This document shows positions 8,680 through 16,836 of a stretch of 64,000 bases of DNA, in pieces; the first letter of the stretch is position 1, and each line of letters starts with the position of its first letter. Source of the DNA: Aeromicrobium endophyticum (GTDB taxonomy: Bacteria; Actinomycetota; Actinomycetes; Propionibacteriales; Nocardioidaceae); NCBI RefSeq assembly GCF_003586285.1, contig NZ_QUBR01000002.1:1054001-1118000 (forward strand), read 5' to 3'. The notes below the pieces were generated by a model, which saw nothing but the letters and a program-made list of their open reading frames with translations, was not told the DNA's origin and did not search any database. Both the position numbers and the translations under genes were made by a program.

Positions 8680-9684
8680 TCAGTCCTCCAGGATCATCGA
8701 GCGCGGATCGAGAAGGGCCAGGCTGACGTCGACGATCGAGTTGATCACCAGCACCCCGAGGCCGTACATCAGGATGATCGCCTGGACCACGGGATAGTCC
8801 TTGTTGAGGATCGACGACGTGATCGTGCTGCCGAGGCCCGGCCACGCGAAGACGTTCTCGACCAGCACGGTCCCGGCCACCATGCCGGTGAGCAGCAGTC
8901 CCGACAGGGTCAGGGCCGCGGTGAGCGCGTTCGGCAGCGCGTGGCCCAGGTACACGCGGGCGGACGGCAGCCTCTTGGCGCGGGCGGTGCGGACGAAGTC
9001 GGCCTGCAGCACCGCCACCATCTCGACGCGGATGACGCGGGCCAGGATCGCGGCGGGGCCGATCGCGAGGCAGGCCACCGGGAGGACGTACGCAGCGGCC
9101 GAGGAGTTCCCGGCGACCGGCAGCAGGTCGAGCTGGACCCCGAACACGTAGACCAGGGCGACGCCCAGCATGAAGTCGGGGATCGTGCCCAGCACGACGC
9201 TGGTGGTCGTGAAGCCGAGCTCGGTGCGACGGCCGTGGCCGCGCCTGGTCAGCACCCCGGCGGCGACACCCGCCGGCACGGCGATGAGGACCGCGAGCAG
9301 GAATCCGAGCAGCGCGAGCCACAACGTCGCCGGGAGCCGTTGGGAGATGATCTCGGAGGTGGGCACCTGCGAGATCAGCGAGGTGCCGAAGTCTCCGGTG
9401 AGCAGCCCCTTCAGGTAGTGCAGGTACTGCTGCCACAGCGGGTCGTCGAGGCCGAGGCTGGCGCGGCGCGCCGCGACGACCTCGGCCGAGGCGGTGCGAC
9501 CGAGGGCGCCGCGCACGGGATCGCCCGGGATCAGGTGGATCATCAGGAACGCCGCCGTCACCAGCACCCACAGCGACACCAGCAGACGACCCGCGCGCCG
9601 TGCTCCGAACCGCACCCAGGGGTTGGCGGTCCACGCCCCGCGGGTGCGCGTCGGGGCGGCCCGGAGGGCCTCGGTCGTCGCCAT
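8680..9684 (-). CDS. Peptide ABC transporter permease (DppB type)
   Basis: A 334-residue integral membrane protein with six predicted helices. It shows the family's early block IPGDPVRGALG (about residues 51-61), the long periplasmic loop with GDFGTSL, the EAA loop (DFVRTARAKRLPSARVYLGH) and the C-terminal LLDPRS. It forms the translocation pore with the DppC half of the downstream fusion protein, whose start codon lies three bases beyond this stop. The start ATG lies three bases after the binding-protein gene. Confidence 0.92.
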   Translation of the reverse strand: MATTEALRAAPTRTRGAWTANPWVRFGARRAGRLLVSLWVLVTAAFLMIHLIPGDPVRGALGRTASAEVVAARRASLGLDDPLWQQYLHYLKGLLTGDFGTSLISQVPTSEIISQRLPATLWLALLGFLLAVLIAVPAGVAAGVLTRRGHGRRTELGFTTTSVVLGTIPDFMLGVALVYVFGVQLDLLPVAGNSSAAAYVLPVACLAIGPAAILARVIRVEMVAVLQADFVRTARAKRLPSARVYLGHALPNALTAALTLSGLLLTGMVAGTVLVENVFAWPGLGSTITSSILNKDYPVVQAIILMYGLGVLVINSIVDVSLALLDPRSMILED

Positions 9685-9687
9685 CGG

Positions 9688-11226
9688 TCAGTTCGCCAGC
9701 ATCCGGATGCTGGTGGGCACCATCTGGCCCGGGTACTCGAACGTGGCACCCGCCCGGTACGCCTTGCCGACGCTGTTGGCGAAGGGGATGACGTCGGCGT
9801 CCTTCACGAGCGCGGACTCGGCCTCGAGCCACGTCGCGCAGCCCTCCTGGCCCGTCATCGTGGTGGCCTTGGCCACGCCGGCCTCGTACGCGTCGTTCGA
9901 GATCTCGGCGAAGTTGGTGCCGTCGGGCGCGGGCGGACCCGACAGGAACGGGACGATCTGGTCGGGGCTGCTGACGTTGAACGCCAGCCACGCGATGTCC
10001 CAGTTCTTGGTCCCGAAGATCGTCTCGTCGATCGCGGTGCTGCTCTGGCTCTTCGCGGTGACCTTCAGACCGGCGGCCTTCCACTGCTCGACCGCGAGCT
10101 CGACCGCGGCACTGATGCCACCGCCGCCGGCGCCGCTGTAGATCATCGTCATCTCGGGAAGGCCTGACAGCACCTTCTTCGCGGCCGCGACGTCCTGCTT
10201 CGGCATCGCGTCGGTCACCGAGTCGCCCTTGCACGCCACGGGGTCGAGGGCCGCGAACGTGGTGGGAGGAGTTCCCTTGCCCGCCGTGAGCACCTTGCGC
10301 AGCTTGTCGAAGTCGAGCGCCTGGGTGAGGGCCAGACGGACCTTCGGGTCGGCCGTCGCGCGGCCCGGCGTCTGGTTGTACCACTGCTCACCGGCCACGG
10401 CCCCGGTGTCCGACGTCGTCAGCCCCGCCTTGTCGAGCCGCTTCTGGTCGGAACCGATGACCAGCGCTCCGTTGAGCTCCTTCGACAGCAGCAGGTTGGC
10501 GGCGGTCGACTCGTTCTCGATGATCTTCATGACGATCGTGTCGGGCATGCCCTTCGTCGCGGTGGTCGCGCCGCCCGGGCCCCACGTGTAGCCGTCCCGG
10601 ATGGCGTAGGTGTACTGGTTGCCGGGTGCGGCCGCCGTCAGCTCGTAGGGCCCGGTGCCGCTGCTGGTCTTGGCCAGCGAGGCGCGGTCCTTGAGTCCCT
10701 TGCCGCAGATGATCGGGACGCTGGCCAGCCCCTCCATCACGAACGGGGCCGGCTCCGCGAGGGTGATCGTCACGGTGCGTGAGGCGTCGTCGGCCTTCGT
10801 CGTGGCTCCGGCCGGCAGGAACGTGCCCAGCATCTGGTTCTCGTTCTTCGGGTCGGAGATGTAGTCGAGGTTGGCCGCCACGTCGGACGCGGTCAGCGTC
10901 GAGCCGTCGGAGCACGTGATCCCCTCGCCGATGGTCGCGGTGACGGTCGTGCCGTCGACCGTCCACTTCGAGGCGATGCCCGAGACGATCGAGCCGTCCT
11001 TGGGGTCGATGTTGACCAGGCGGTCGTAGGCCAGCTGGCTGATGCTGAACAGCGAGCTCGACACCGACGACTGCGGGTCGAGGTTGCCCGGGTCGGTGCT
11101 CAGCGCCATGCTGAACGTCCCGCCGTCGACGACCTTGGCGTCGCCCGACGACGATCCACCTCCCCCGCAGGCCGAGAGGGCGGCGGCCGTGAGGCCCAGG
11201 CTGAGTGCAGCTGCGAGACGCTTCAT
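9688..11226 (-). CDS. Peptide-binding lipoprotein of the ABC transporter (SBP family 5)
   Basis: A 512-residue extracytoplasmic solute-binding protein of the DppA/OppA class. It has a lipoprotein signal peptide (M-K-R, hydrophobic core, lipobox LSAC with lipidated C20) followed by a Gly/Ser-rich tether. The mature part has family features such as the LAYDRLVNIDP segment and the central DFDKLRK region. A weak ribosome site (AGGA) precedes the ATG. It supplies substrate to the permeases encoded next. Substrate specificity cannot be read from sequence; the downstream hydrolases suggest peptides, possibly with D-residues. Confidence 0.92.
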   Translation of the reverse strand: MKRLAAALSLGLTAAALSACGGGGSSSGDAKVVDGGTFSMALSTDPGNLDPQSSVSSSLFSISQLAYDRLVNIDPKDGSIVSGIASKWTVDGTTVTATIGEGITCSDGSTLTASDVAANLDYISDPKNENQMLGTFLPAGATTKADDASRTVTITLAEPAPFVMEGLASVPIICGKGLKDRASLAKTSSGTGPYELTAAAPGNQYTYAIRDGYTWGPGGATTATKGMPDTIVMKIIENESTAANLLLSKELNGALVIGSDQKRLDKAGLTTSDTGAVAGEQWYNQTPGRATADPKVRLALTQALDFDKLRKVLTAGKGTPPTTFAALDPVACKGDSVTDAMPKQDVAAAKKVLSGLPEMTMIYSGAGGGGISAAVELAVEQWKAAGLKVTAKSQSSTAIDETIFGTKNWDIAWLAFNVSSPDQIVPFLSGPPAPDGTNFAEISNDAYEAGVAKATTMTGQEGCATWLEAESALVKDADVIPFANSVGKAYRAGATFEYPGQMVPTSIRMLAN

Positions 11227-11247
11227 CGAAGATCCTGTCTGGCCGGT

Positions 11248-12624
11248 TCAGGCGCGCCGGATGGCACGGCCGATAAAGAGGTACTGGGCGTTGCCGTGCT
11301 GGTCCTCACCGAGGAACGTGTGGGGAAGGTGCATGCCGCGGTCGGCCTTCAGGGGGATGAGGCTGTCGTGGCCGAAGGCGACGAGCTCCAGCCGCTCGGG
11401 CTCCTCGCCCATGTCGGCGAACATCCCCTTCATGACGAGGTCGACCCAGATGCGTCCGTCGTCCTCCTGGCTGACGACCAGGTCCATGACGTCGGCCGAG
11501 TAGGTGCCCACGTAGCGCGAGGCGTCGATGCGCTCGGGGTCCGACGGTGGGACGGGCAGCTCGGGCAGGCTCGTGGCGGTCAGCTCGTCGATGACCCGGC
11601 CGACCACGTCGTAGTAGAGCGACATGACGTCGCCGCCGTTGGTCAGCAGGGCGACCGCGAGGCCGGTGCCCGGCACCATCCGCAGGAAGGCGTTCTGGCC
11701 GATGGTGCTGCCGTCGTGGCCGATGATGTCGCCTGCGTCGACGTCGAAGCGCTCGAAGCCGAGGCCCCACGACGTCCCCATGATGCCGGTGTACGGCACC
11801 CCGACCGCCCGGGCCTGCATCGCGGCCGCGGTGCCCGGCGCCAGCACCTGCGTGCCGTCGGACGCCTCGCCGTCCGCGAGCTGCATCTGCGCGAACGCGA
11901 GCAGGTCGCGGGGCCGCATCGAAAGCATCGAGCCGGCCGGGGCGTTCGACCGTGCCATCGCCCAGACAGGAGCGGGCTCGTAACCCGAGGCGCCCTCGAC
12001 GTGCCCCATGGCCGCGCGGAACGTGATCGCCTCGTAGGGCGAGGTCGCGGTGTGGGTGAGGCCGAGCGGCGCGATGACGTGCTCGCGCAGCGCGACGTCG
12101 AACGGCTTGTCGCGCAGCACCTCGACCAGGCGCCCCAGCACGCAGAAGCCTGCGTTGTTGTACGAGAACTGCTCGCCCGGCGTGAACAGCTGCGGCACGT
12201 CGGCCAGCAGTGCCACGTACTTCTCGAGGCAGTCGTCACCGACACCGGTGTCGGTGAAGATGTCGCCCTCGAAGCCAGCGGTGTGGTTCAGCAGCTGCCG
12301 GGTCGTGATGACCGCCGCGGCCGACTCGTCGGCGATGCGGAACTCGGGCAGGTAGGTGCGGACCGGCTCGTCCAGGTCGACCAGGCCCTCGTCGACCAGC
12401 TGCATCACGAGGGTGCTGGTCCACAGCTTGGTGATCGACCCGATCTGGAACACCGAGTCAGGCGTCGCCTCGACGCCCGTGGACAGGTTCAGCAGTCCGG
12501 CGGCACCGTCGACGACCTCCCCGTCGTGGAGCACCGCCCAGGCGGCCCCCGGCACGCCGTGCTTGCTCAGGAGGTCGGGCAGCTCGCGATCGAGCCAGGT
12601 CTTGGTCGAGATGAGTTTGCTCAC
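11248..12624 (-). CDS. Serine beta-lactamase-like hydrolase (S12), putative D-aminopeptidase/esterase
   Basis: First gene of the peptide operon, 458 residues. It carries S63-x-x-K66 (SITK), Y154-N-N156 and an HDGST motif in place of KTG, plus a C-terminal barrel domain. No signal peptide is present, so it is probably cytoplasmic rather than a beta-lactamase or cell-wall carboxypeptidase. It is a paralogue of the S12 half of the S9-S12 fusion. The start is GTG: a TACGTT hexamer ends six bases before it and no well-placed ribosome site exists, so a leaderless mRNA is likely. D-aminopeptidase, alkaline D-peptidase and esterase are all possible within the family. Confidence 0.88.
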   Translation of the reverse strand: MSKLISTKTWLDRELPDLLSKHGVPGAAWAVLHDGEVVDGAAGLLNLSTGVEATPDSVFQIGSITKLWTSTLVMQLVDEGLVDLDEPVRTYLPEFRIADESAAAVITTRQLLNHTAGFEGDIFTDTGVGDDCLEKYVALLADVPQLFTPGEQFSYNNAGFCVLGRLVEVLRDKPFDVALREHVIAPLGLTHTATSPYEAITFRAAMGHVEGASGYEPAPVWAMARSNAPAGSMLSMRPRDLLAFAQMQLADGEASDGTQVLAPGTAAAMQARAVGVPYTGIMGTSWGLGFERFDVDAGDIIGHDGSTIGQNAFLRMVPGTGLAVALLTNGGDVMSLYYDVVGRVIDELTATSLPELPVPPSDPERIDASRYVGTYSADVMDLVVSQEDDGRIWVDLVMKGMFADMGEEPERLELVAFGHDSLIPLKADRGMHLPHTFLGEDQHGNAQYLFIGRAIRRA

Positions 12625-12630
12625 ACGTCG

Positions 12631-12708
12631 AACGTAGGACTCCCACCGCGGACCGTGTTCGTCGTCACCGACGAATTGACGCGGGTCAGGTTCGTCACTC
12701 TCGACGAA
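12631..12708 (-). promoter_or_regulatory. Promoter and twin inverted-repeat operator of the peptide operon
   Basis: On the minus strand a TACGTT -10-like hexamer (12636-12631) ends six bases before the GTG of the S12 gene. Upstream are two copies of the same inverted repeat, TTCGTC-N6-GACGAA, at 12658-12675 and 12691-12708. Their start points are 33 bp apart, about three helical turns, so both would face the same side of the helix. The nearer copy overlaps the -35 zone. This suggests a dimeric regulator binding cooperatively; no regulator gene is adjacent. Confidence 0.55.
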
Positions 12709-12746
12709 TGTCGGACGGCCAGGCGCCTGCCCTCAGAACGACGAAA

Positions 12747-12764
12747 CCCCCGCCGAAGCGGGGG
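12747..12764 (-). terminator. Rho-independent terminator downstream of tRNA-Asn
   Basis: A 7-bp perfect GC stem (CCCCCGC / GCGGGGG) with a TTCG tetraloop when read on the minus strand, followed by TTTCGTCGTT. It begins 13 bases past the tRNA 3' end and would end the sigma factor-tRNA transcript. Confidence 0.8.
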
Positions 12765-12777
12765 CTCGTGGGTGATG

Positions 12778-12850
12778 CTCCCCCACTTGGACTCGAACCA
12801 AGAACCCTCCGATTAACAGTCGAATGCTCTGCCAATTGAGCTATGGGGGA
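12778..12850 (-). tRNA. tRNA-Asn (GTT)
   Basis: A 73-base cloverleaf with a 7-bp acceptor stem (TCCCCCA / TGGGGGA), D-arm AGCTCAATTGGCAGAGC, anticodon loop CTGTTAA giving anticodon GTT, T-loop TTCGAGT and discriminator G. The 3' CCA is not encoded. It starts eight bases after the sigma-factor gene and is followed by a strong hairpin. Confidence 0.97.
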
Positions 12851-12858
12851 TCGGCGCC

Positions 12859-13446
12859 TCACTGATGAGGAGCACGGTGGACAACATTAGCAAGCCCCCG
12901 GCGCAGTTGTCGCATCGCCTTGGCCTCGACCGTGCGCACCTGCGAGATCGTCAGGCCGAGACGCTCCCCCACGGACTGGCGTGACAGGCGAATCGCGCCC
13001 GGACACCCCACCCCGAAGCGCAGACGGAGCAGCTCGAGCTCGTCGGGCGGCAGGCTGTGGAGCAGCTCGTCGAGCGCGGACGAGTCGTCGCGAGGCTCGT
13101 CGTCGACGGCCGGGTCGACGTCGTCCAGCGGCACCTCGGGGCGGTGCCGGCCGACCATCTCGGCGCCCACCCAGTGCCACGCGTAGGTGGCCAGGCGCAC
13201 GCCCCGCTCGGGGTCGAAGCGGTCGACGGCACGGATCAGGCCGACGGCGCCCGACTGCACGGCATCGGCCAGGTCGTCGTCGCGGATGCCGAGCAGACGG
13301 GCTCGCAGCGCCACCGAGCGCAGCCCGGACGTGATCAGGTCGTGGCGGGCCCGCGCGTCGCCGTCGCGCGCCCGTCGGGCCAGGGCGAGCTCCTGCTCGG
13401 ACGTGAGGGGCGTGGACGACAGGAGGCTGCGGACGAACGGATCCAT
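12859..13446 (-). CDS. Small sigma-70-family RNA polymerase sigma factor
   Basis: A 195-residue protein with region 2 (about residues 35-100, including AVQSGAVGLIRAVDRFDPERGVRLATYAWHWV for core binding and -10 recognition) and region 4 (about 130-185, ending in a helix-turn-helix, SVGERLGLTISQVRTVEAKAMRQL). Regions 1.1 and 3 are missing or reduced. The region 2 sequence is closer to group 2/3 sigma factors than to ECF factors. It lies 75 bp downstream of dnaG, a position linked with the primary sigma gene in many bacteria, but it is too short to be that factor. Its regulon is unknown. Confidence 0.85.
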   Translation of the reverse strand: MDPFVRSLLSSTPLTSEQELALARRARDGDARARHDLITSGLRSVALRARLLGIRDDDLADAVQSGAVGLIRAVDRFDPERGVRLATYAWHWVGAEMVGRHRPEVPLDDVDPAVDDEPRDDSSALDELLHSLPPDELELLRLRFGVGCPGAIRLSRQSVGERLGLTISQVRTVEAKAMRQLRRGLANVVHRAPHQ

Positions 13447-13521
13447 GCCGCCAGCCTCGGCGAGGTCGCGCGCCGGCGGCAGGTCCGTCGAGCGACCTGT
13501 GGATCGCCGCCGCCGACCCCG

Positions 13522-15444
13522 TCAGCTGGGGACGTCGCCGCTCAGCAGACGGTCGCGCAGCCCGCGCAGCTGCTGCTCGAGCGCGATCAGCTCGCCGAAC
13601 ATCTGGTTGTAGGGATCGGCCTGCTCGATGGGGTTGGTGCGTTGCAGCTTCGACTTGATCTCACCGATGCGCCGGCCGAGCGTCAGCATCTGCAGCCGCA
13701 GGATGACCGCCGTGACCACCGCGCCGGTGTTGCCCTCGCGCGCCCGCATCGGCTCGACCGCGGCGATCGACAGGATGCGCTTGGCGTCGTCGTCGGTGAT
13801 CGAGTCGGCCAGCTTGGGCAGCCACGTGGTGTCGGGGCCGCTGGGCCACGCCATGGCCTCGACGTGCTTCCAGATCACCTTGGAGATCGGGTGGGTGAAG
13901 TCGTTGTCGTCCAGGTCGTCGGCGTGCACCGCCACGAGGTGCGGGTGCTGCACGATGGCCTTGAGCGCCTCGCGCTCGTCGGCGAACTGCGGCTGGCCGA
14001 AGTTGACGGCCGGCGACGGCAGCGGCGCCTCGTCGGTGGGCCCGTGCGGTGCCCCCGGACCAGTGCCCTGCGCCGGGGCGCTGGCCGCGCTGGACGCCGT
14101 CTTGGCGGCGATGGCGACCCGGCGCCGGTGCTCGCTGCGCACCTGGTCGACGTCCGTGCCGACCCGACCGGCGATCTCGCGCAGCAGCTCGTCGACCTTC
14201 GAGCGGTCGCGGATCGCCGACGCCAGCCCGACGGCCTCGCGGATGGCGTCGACGCGCTGGTCGCCGCGGTCGAGGTCGTACTTGCCCAGCATGTTGTCGA
14301 GCACGAAGCGGTAGAGCGGGATGCGCGAGGCGACGAGCTCGCGCACCGCCGCGTCGCCGTCGGCGAGGCGCAGGTCGCACGGGTCCATGCCGCGCGGCTC
14401 GACCGCGACGTACGTCTGCGCGACGAACTGCTGGTCGCCGTTGAACGTCTTGAGGGCCGCCCGCTGACCGGCCTCGTCGCCGTCGAAGGTGAAGATGACC
14501 TCGCCGTGGAAGGCCTGGTCGTCGAGCATCAGGCGCCGCATGACGCGCGCGTGGTCCTCGCCGAAGGCGGTGCCGCACGTGGCGACGGCGGTCTTGACGC
14601 CGGCCTCGTGGCACGCCATCACGTCGGTGTAGCCCTCGACGATGACCGCCTGCCCGGACGACGAGATCGACCGCCGGGCGAGGTCGAGCCCGTAGAGCAC
14701 CTGGCTCTTCTTGTAGATCGGCGTCTCGGACGTGTTGAGGTACTTGGCCTCGACCCGGTCGTCGTCGAACATGCGCCGGGCGCCGAAGCCGATGATCTCG
14801 CCGGTCATCTCGCGGATGGGCCACAGCAGGCGTCCGCGGAACCGGTCGTACAGGCCGCGGCTGCCGCGCGAGGCCAGACCGCCCACGACGAGCTCGTCGT
14901 CGGTGAACCCCTTGCCCTTGAGGTGGGCGACGAGCTGCTCGCCGCCGCGGGGCGCGAAGCCCATGCCGAAGGTCTCGGCGGCGGCCTGGTCGAAGCCGCG
15001 GTCCTTCACGAACTGGCGACCGGCCTGGGCGTCAGGCGACGACTGCAGCGTCGTGGCGTAGAACTCGCCGGCCTCGCGGTGAGCTGCCAGCAGCCGGGGC
15101 CGCTGGTTGGGGTCGCGCCGCGGGCCCGGCGTGCCGCCGTCCTCGTAGCGCAGCGTGATGCCGGCCTTGGCCGCGAGGCGCTCGATGGTCTCGACGAAGC
15201 TGAGCCCCTCGATCTCCATCACGAACTTGAACACGTCACCGCCGGCCCCGCAGCCGAAGCAGTGGTACGAGCCGACCGACGGACGGACGTTGAACGACGG
15301 GGACTTCTCGTCGTGGAACGGGCACAGCCCCTTGCGGGAGCCGCCGCCGGCGTTCTTGAGCGTCACGTACTGCTCGATGACCTCGTCGATGCGGGTGCGT
15401 TCGCGGACGAGCTGGATGTCCTCGTCCTTGATGCGCCCGGCCAT
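13522..15444 (-). CDS. dnaG: DNA primase
   Basis: A 640-residue primase that makes RNA primers for replication. The N-terminal CHC2 zinc finger uses C41, H44, C62 and C65. The catalytic core has the TOPRIM motifs VIVEGYTDVMA and FDGDEAGQ. A low-complexity Ala/Pro linker precedes the C-terminal helicase-binding domain. The start is set by MAGRIKDEDI, the usual N-terminus. A TACGAT hexamer lies seven bases before this ATG with no clear ribosome site, so the mRNA may be leaderless. Confidence 0.97.
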   Translation of the reverse strand: MAGRIKDEDIQLVRERTRIDEVIEQYVTLKNAGGGSRKGLCPFHDEKSPSFNVRPSVGSYHCFGCGAGGDVFKFVMEIEGLSFVETIERLAAKAGITLRYEDGGTPGPRRDPNQRPRLLAAHREAGEFYATTLQSSPDAQAGRQFVKDRGFDQAAAETFGMGFAPRGGEQLVAHLKGKGFTDDELVVGGLASRGSRGLYDRFRGRLLWPIREMTGEIIGFGARRMFDDDRVEAKYLNTSETPIYKKSQVLYGLDLARRSISSSGQAVIVEGYTDVMACHEAGVKTAVATCGTAFGEDHARVMRRLMLDDQAFHGEVIFTFDGDEAGQRAALKTFNGDQQFVAQTYVAVEPRGMDPCDLRLADGDAAVRELVASRIPLYRFVLDNMLGKYDLDRGDQRVDAIREAVGLASAIRDRSKVDELLREIAGRVGTDVDQVRSEHRRRVAIAAKTASSAASAPAQGTGPGAPHGPTDEAPLPSPAVNFGQPQFADEREALKAIVQHPHLVAVHADDLDDNDFTHPISKVIWKHVEAMAWPSGPDTTWLPKLADSITDDDAKRILSIAAVEPMRAREGNTGAVVTAVILRLQMLTLGRRIGEIKSKLQRTNPIEQADPYNQMFGELIALEQQLRGLRDRLLSGDVPS

Positions 15445-15603
15445 GAGGTGAATCGTAGTCCGCCCCGCCCACGTCCCCCGCCCGGGCGGTGCGTGTGCCA
15501 CCGTCCGCCGTGGCGCGGTGAGCACGCCACCGTATGAAGCGATTTTCGCGGTCTTGCGGTGGCATGCGCACCGCTGCGCGCGGTGACGCCGTGCGGGCCG
15601 CGC
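15445..15603. other. Intergenic region dgt-dnaG with repeated CCACCG/CGGTGG blocks
   Basis: 159 bases between two minus-strand genes. It holds the dnaG -10-like TACGAT (15457-15452) and several copies of GCCACCG and its complement (for example near 15497, 15520 and 15567) that can pair in alternative ways. An AT-richer patch (15535-15550) interrupts them. I see no gene. A transcription end for dgt or a regulatory structure are both possible. Confidence 0.35.
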
Positions 15604-16836
15604 TCAGGTGAGCAAGCGGGCGGCCCACGCCCGGGCGGAGACGTCCGTGAGGCTCGCGACCTGGTCGATGACGACGCGTCGGCGGGCGGCGTCGTCGGAC
15701 GCTGCGGCGAAGTCGGCGGCGAACTCCGCCTCCAGCTCGCGTCCGTCAGAGCGGTCGAGGACGTCGACCAGGGCCAGCAGCAGCTCGCGCTGACGTCCGA
15801 GCAGGCCGGCCCGGTCGTCGGCCATCATCACGTAGTGTGCGGCGATGCTCTTGAGCACCGTGATCTCGTCACGGGTGTCGAGCGGCACCTCGAGGTCGGC
15901 GGCGAAGCGGGTGAGCGGGCCGCCTCCCCACGCCTCGACGGTCGCCCGCTCGGCGGCGCGCGCGAAGCGGCCGATCAGCGCGCTGGTGAGGCTCTTGAGC
16001 ACGGCACGCGCGGCACGACTGCCGTCGAACGACGTGGTGGGCCACTCGGGCATCTGCTGCAGACGACCAAGGGCGGCGTCGAGCCGGGCGTCGTCGGCGG
16101 TGACGTCGTACCAGTCGCGGGCGACCGCATGGATCGCGGCGATGTCGAGCTCACCGTCGCGCAGACCGAACCAGCCCCCCACGACGCCGTCCTCGACGTC
16201 GTGCACCGAGTAGGCGATGTCGTCGGACAGGTCCATGACCTGCGCCTCGATCGGACGACGCAGCGCCGGTGCCCCGTCGCGCAGCCACGCGAACACGGGC
16301 AGGTCGTCGGCGTAGACGCCGAACTTGGCCGAGCCGTCGGGCGCCTCCCCCCGCGCCCAGGGGTACTTGACGCACGCCGACAACGTCGCCCGGGTCAGGT
16401 TGAGGCCGACGCTGCGACCGTCCGGGGTGAACGTCTTGGACTCGAGCCGGCTGAGGATGCGCAGCGTCTGGGCGTTGCCCTCGAAGCCGCCGCACGCCTG
16501 GGCGGCCTGGTCGAGCGCCACCTCGCCGTTGTGCCCGAACGGCGGGTGCCCGAGGTCGTGCGCCAGGGCGGCGGAGTCGACGATGTCGGGGTCGCAGCCC
16601 AGCGCCTTGCCGAGCTCGCGGGCCACCTGTGCGACCTCGAGGGAGTGCGTCAGCCGGTTGCGCACGAAGTCGTCGAAGCCGGGGCCCATGACCTGCGTCT
16701 TGGCCGACAGGCGGCGCAGCGCCGCCGAGTGGACGATCCGGCCGCGGTCGCGCTCGAACGGCGTCCGCCCCGAGCGCTTCGGTGGCTCGTCGACGAACCG
16801 CTCCGACGCCTCGTCCCCGTAGACCTGGTCGCTCAT
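15604..16836 (-). CDS. dgt: Deoxyguanosinetriphosphate triphosphohydrolase-like protein
   Basis: A 410-residue HD-domain phosphohydrolase that removes triphosphate from dNTPs, typically dGTP. Metal-binding residues H64 (THSLEVAQ), H93-D94 (LAHDLGHPPFGH) and H97 are present, and the D of MDLSDDIAYSVHDVEDG completes the HD set. The N-terminal block GRTPFERDRGRIVHSAALRRLSAKTQV is typical of the bacterial dgt family. The ATG overlaps the stop of the GNAT gene upstream (ATGA). Confidence 0.93.
   Translation of the reverse strand: MSDQVYGDEASERFVDEPPKRSGRTPFERDRGRIVHSAALRRLSAKTQVMGPGFDDFVRNRLTHSLEVAQVARELGKALGCDPDIVDSAALAHDLGHPPFGHNGEVALDQAAQACGGFEGNAQTLRILSRLESKTFTPDGRSVGLNLTRATLSACVKYPWARGEAPDGSAKFGVYADDLPVFAWLRDGAPALRRPIEAQVMDLSDDIAYSVHDVEDGVVGGWFGLRDGELDIAAIHAVARDWYDVTADDARLDAALGRLQQMPEWPTTSFDGSRAARAVLKSLTSALIGRFARAAERATVEAWGGGPLTRFAADLEVPLDTRDEITVLKSIAAHYVMMADDRAGLLGRQRELLLALVDVLDRSDGRELEAEFAADFAAASDDAARRRVVIDQVASLTDVSARAWAARLLT

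Noticed and set aside
13057-15537. Long plus-strand open frame opposite dnaG
   Set aside because: Antisense artefact of high GC; the minus strand encodes an intact primase.
15491-15600. Structured RNA gene between dgt and dnaG
   Set aside because: Repeated CCACCG/CGGTGG blocks can pair, but no single stable fold, promoter or terminator stands out; kept only as an intergenic note.
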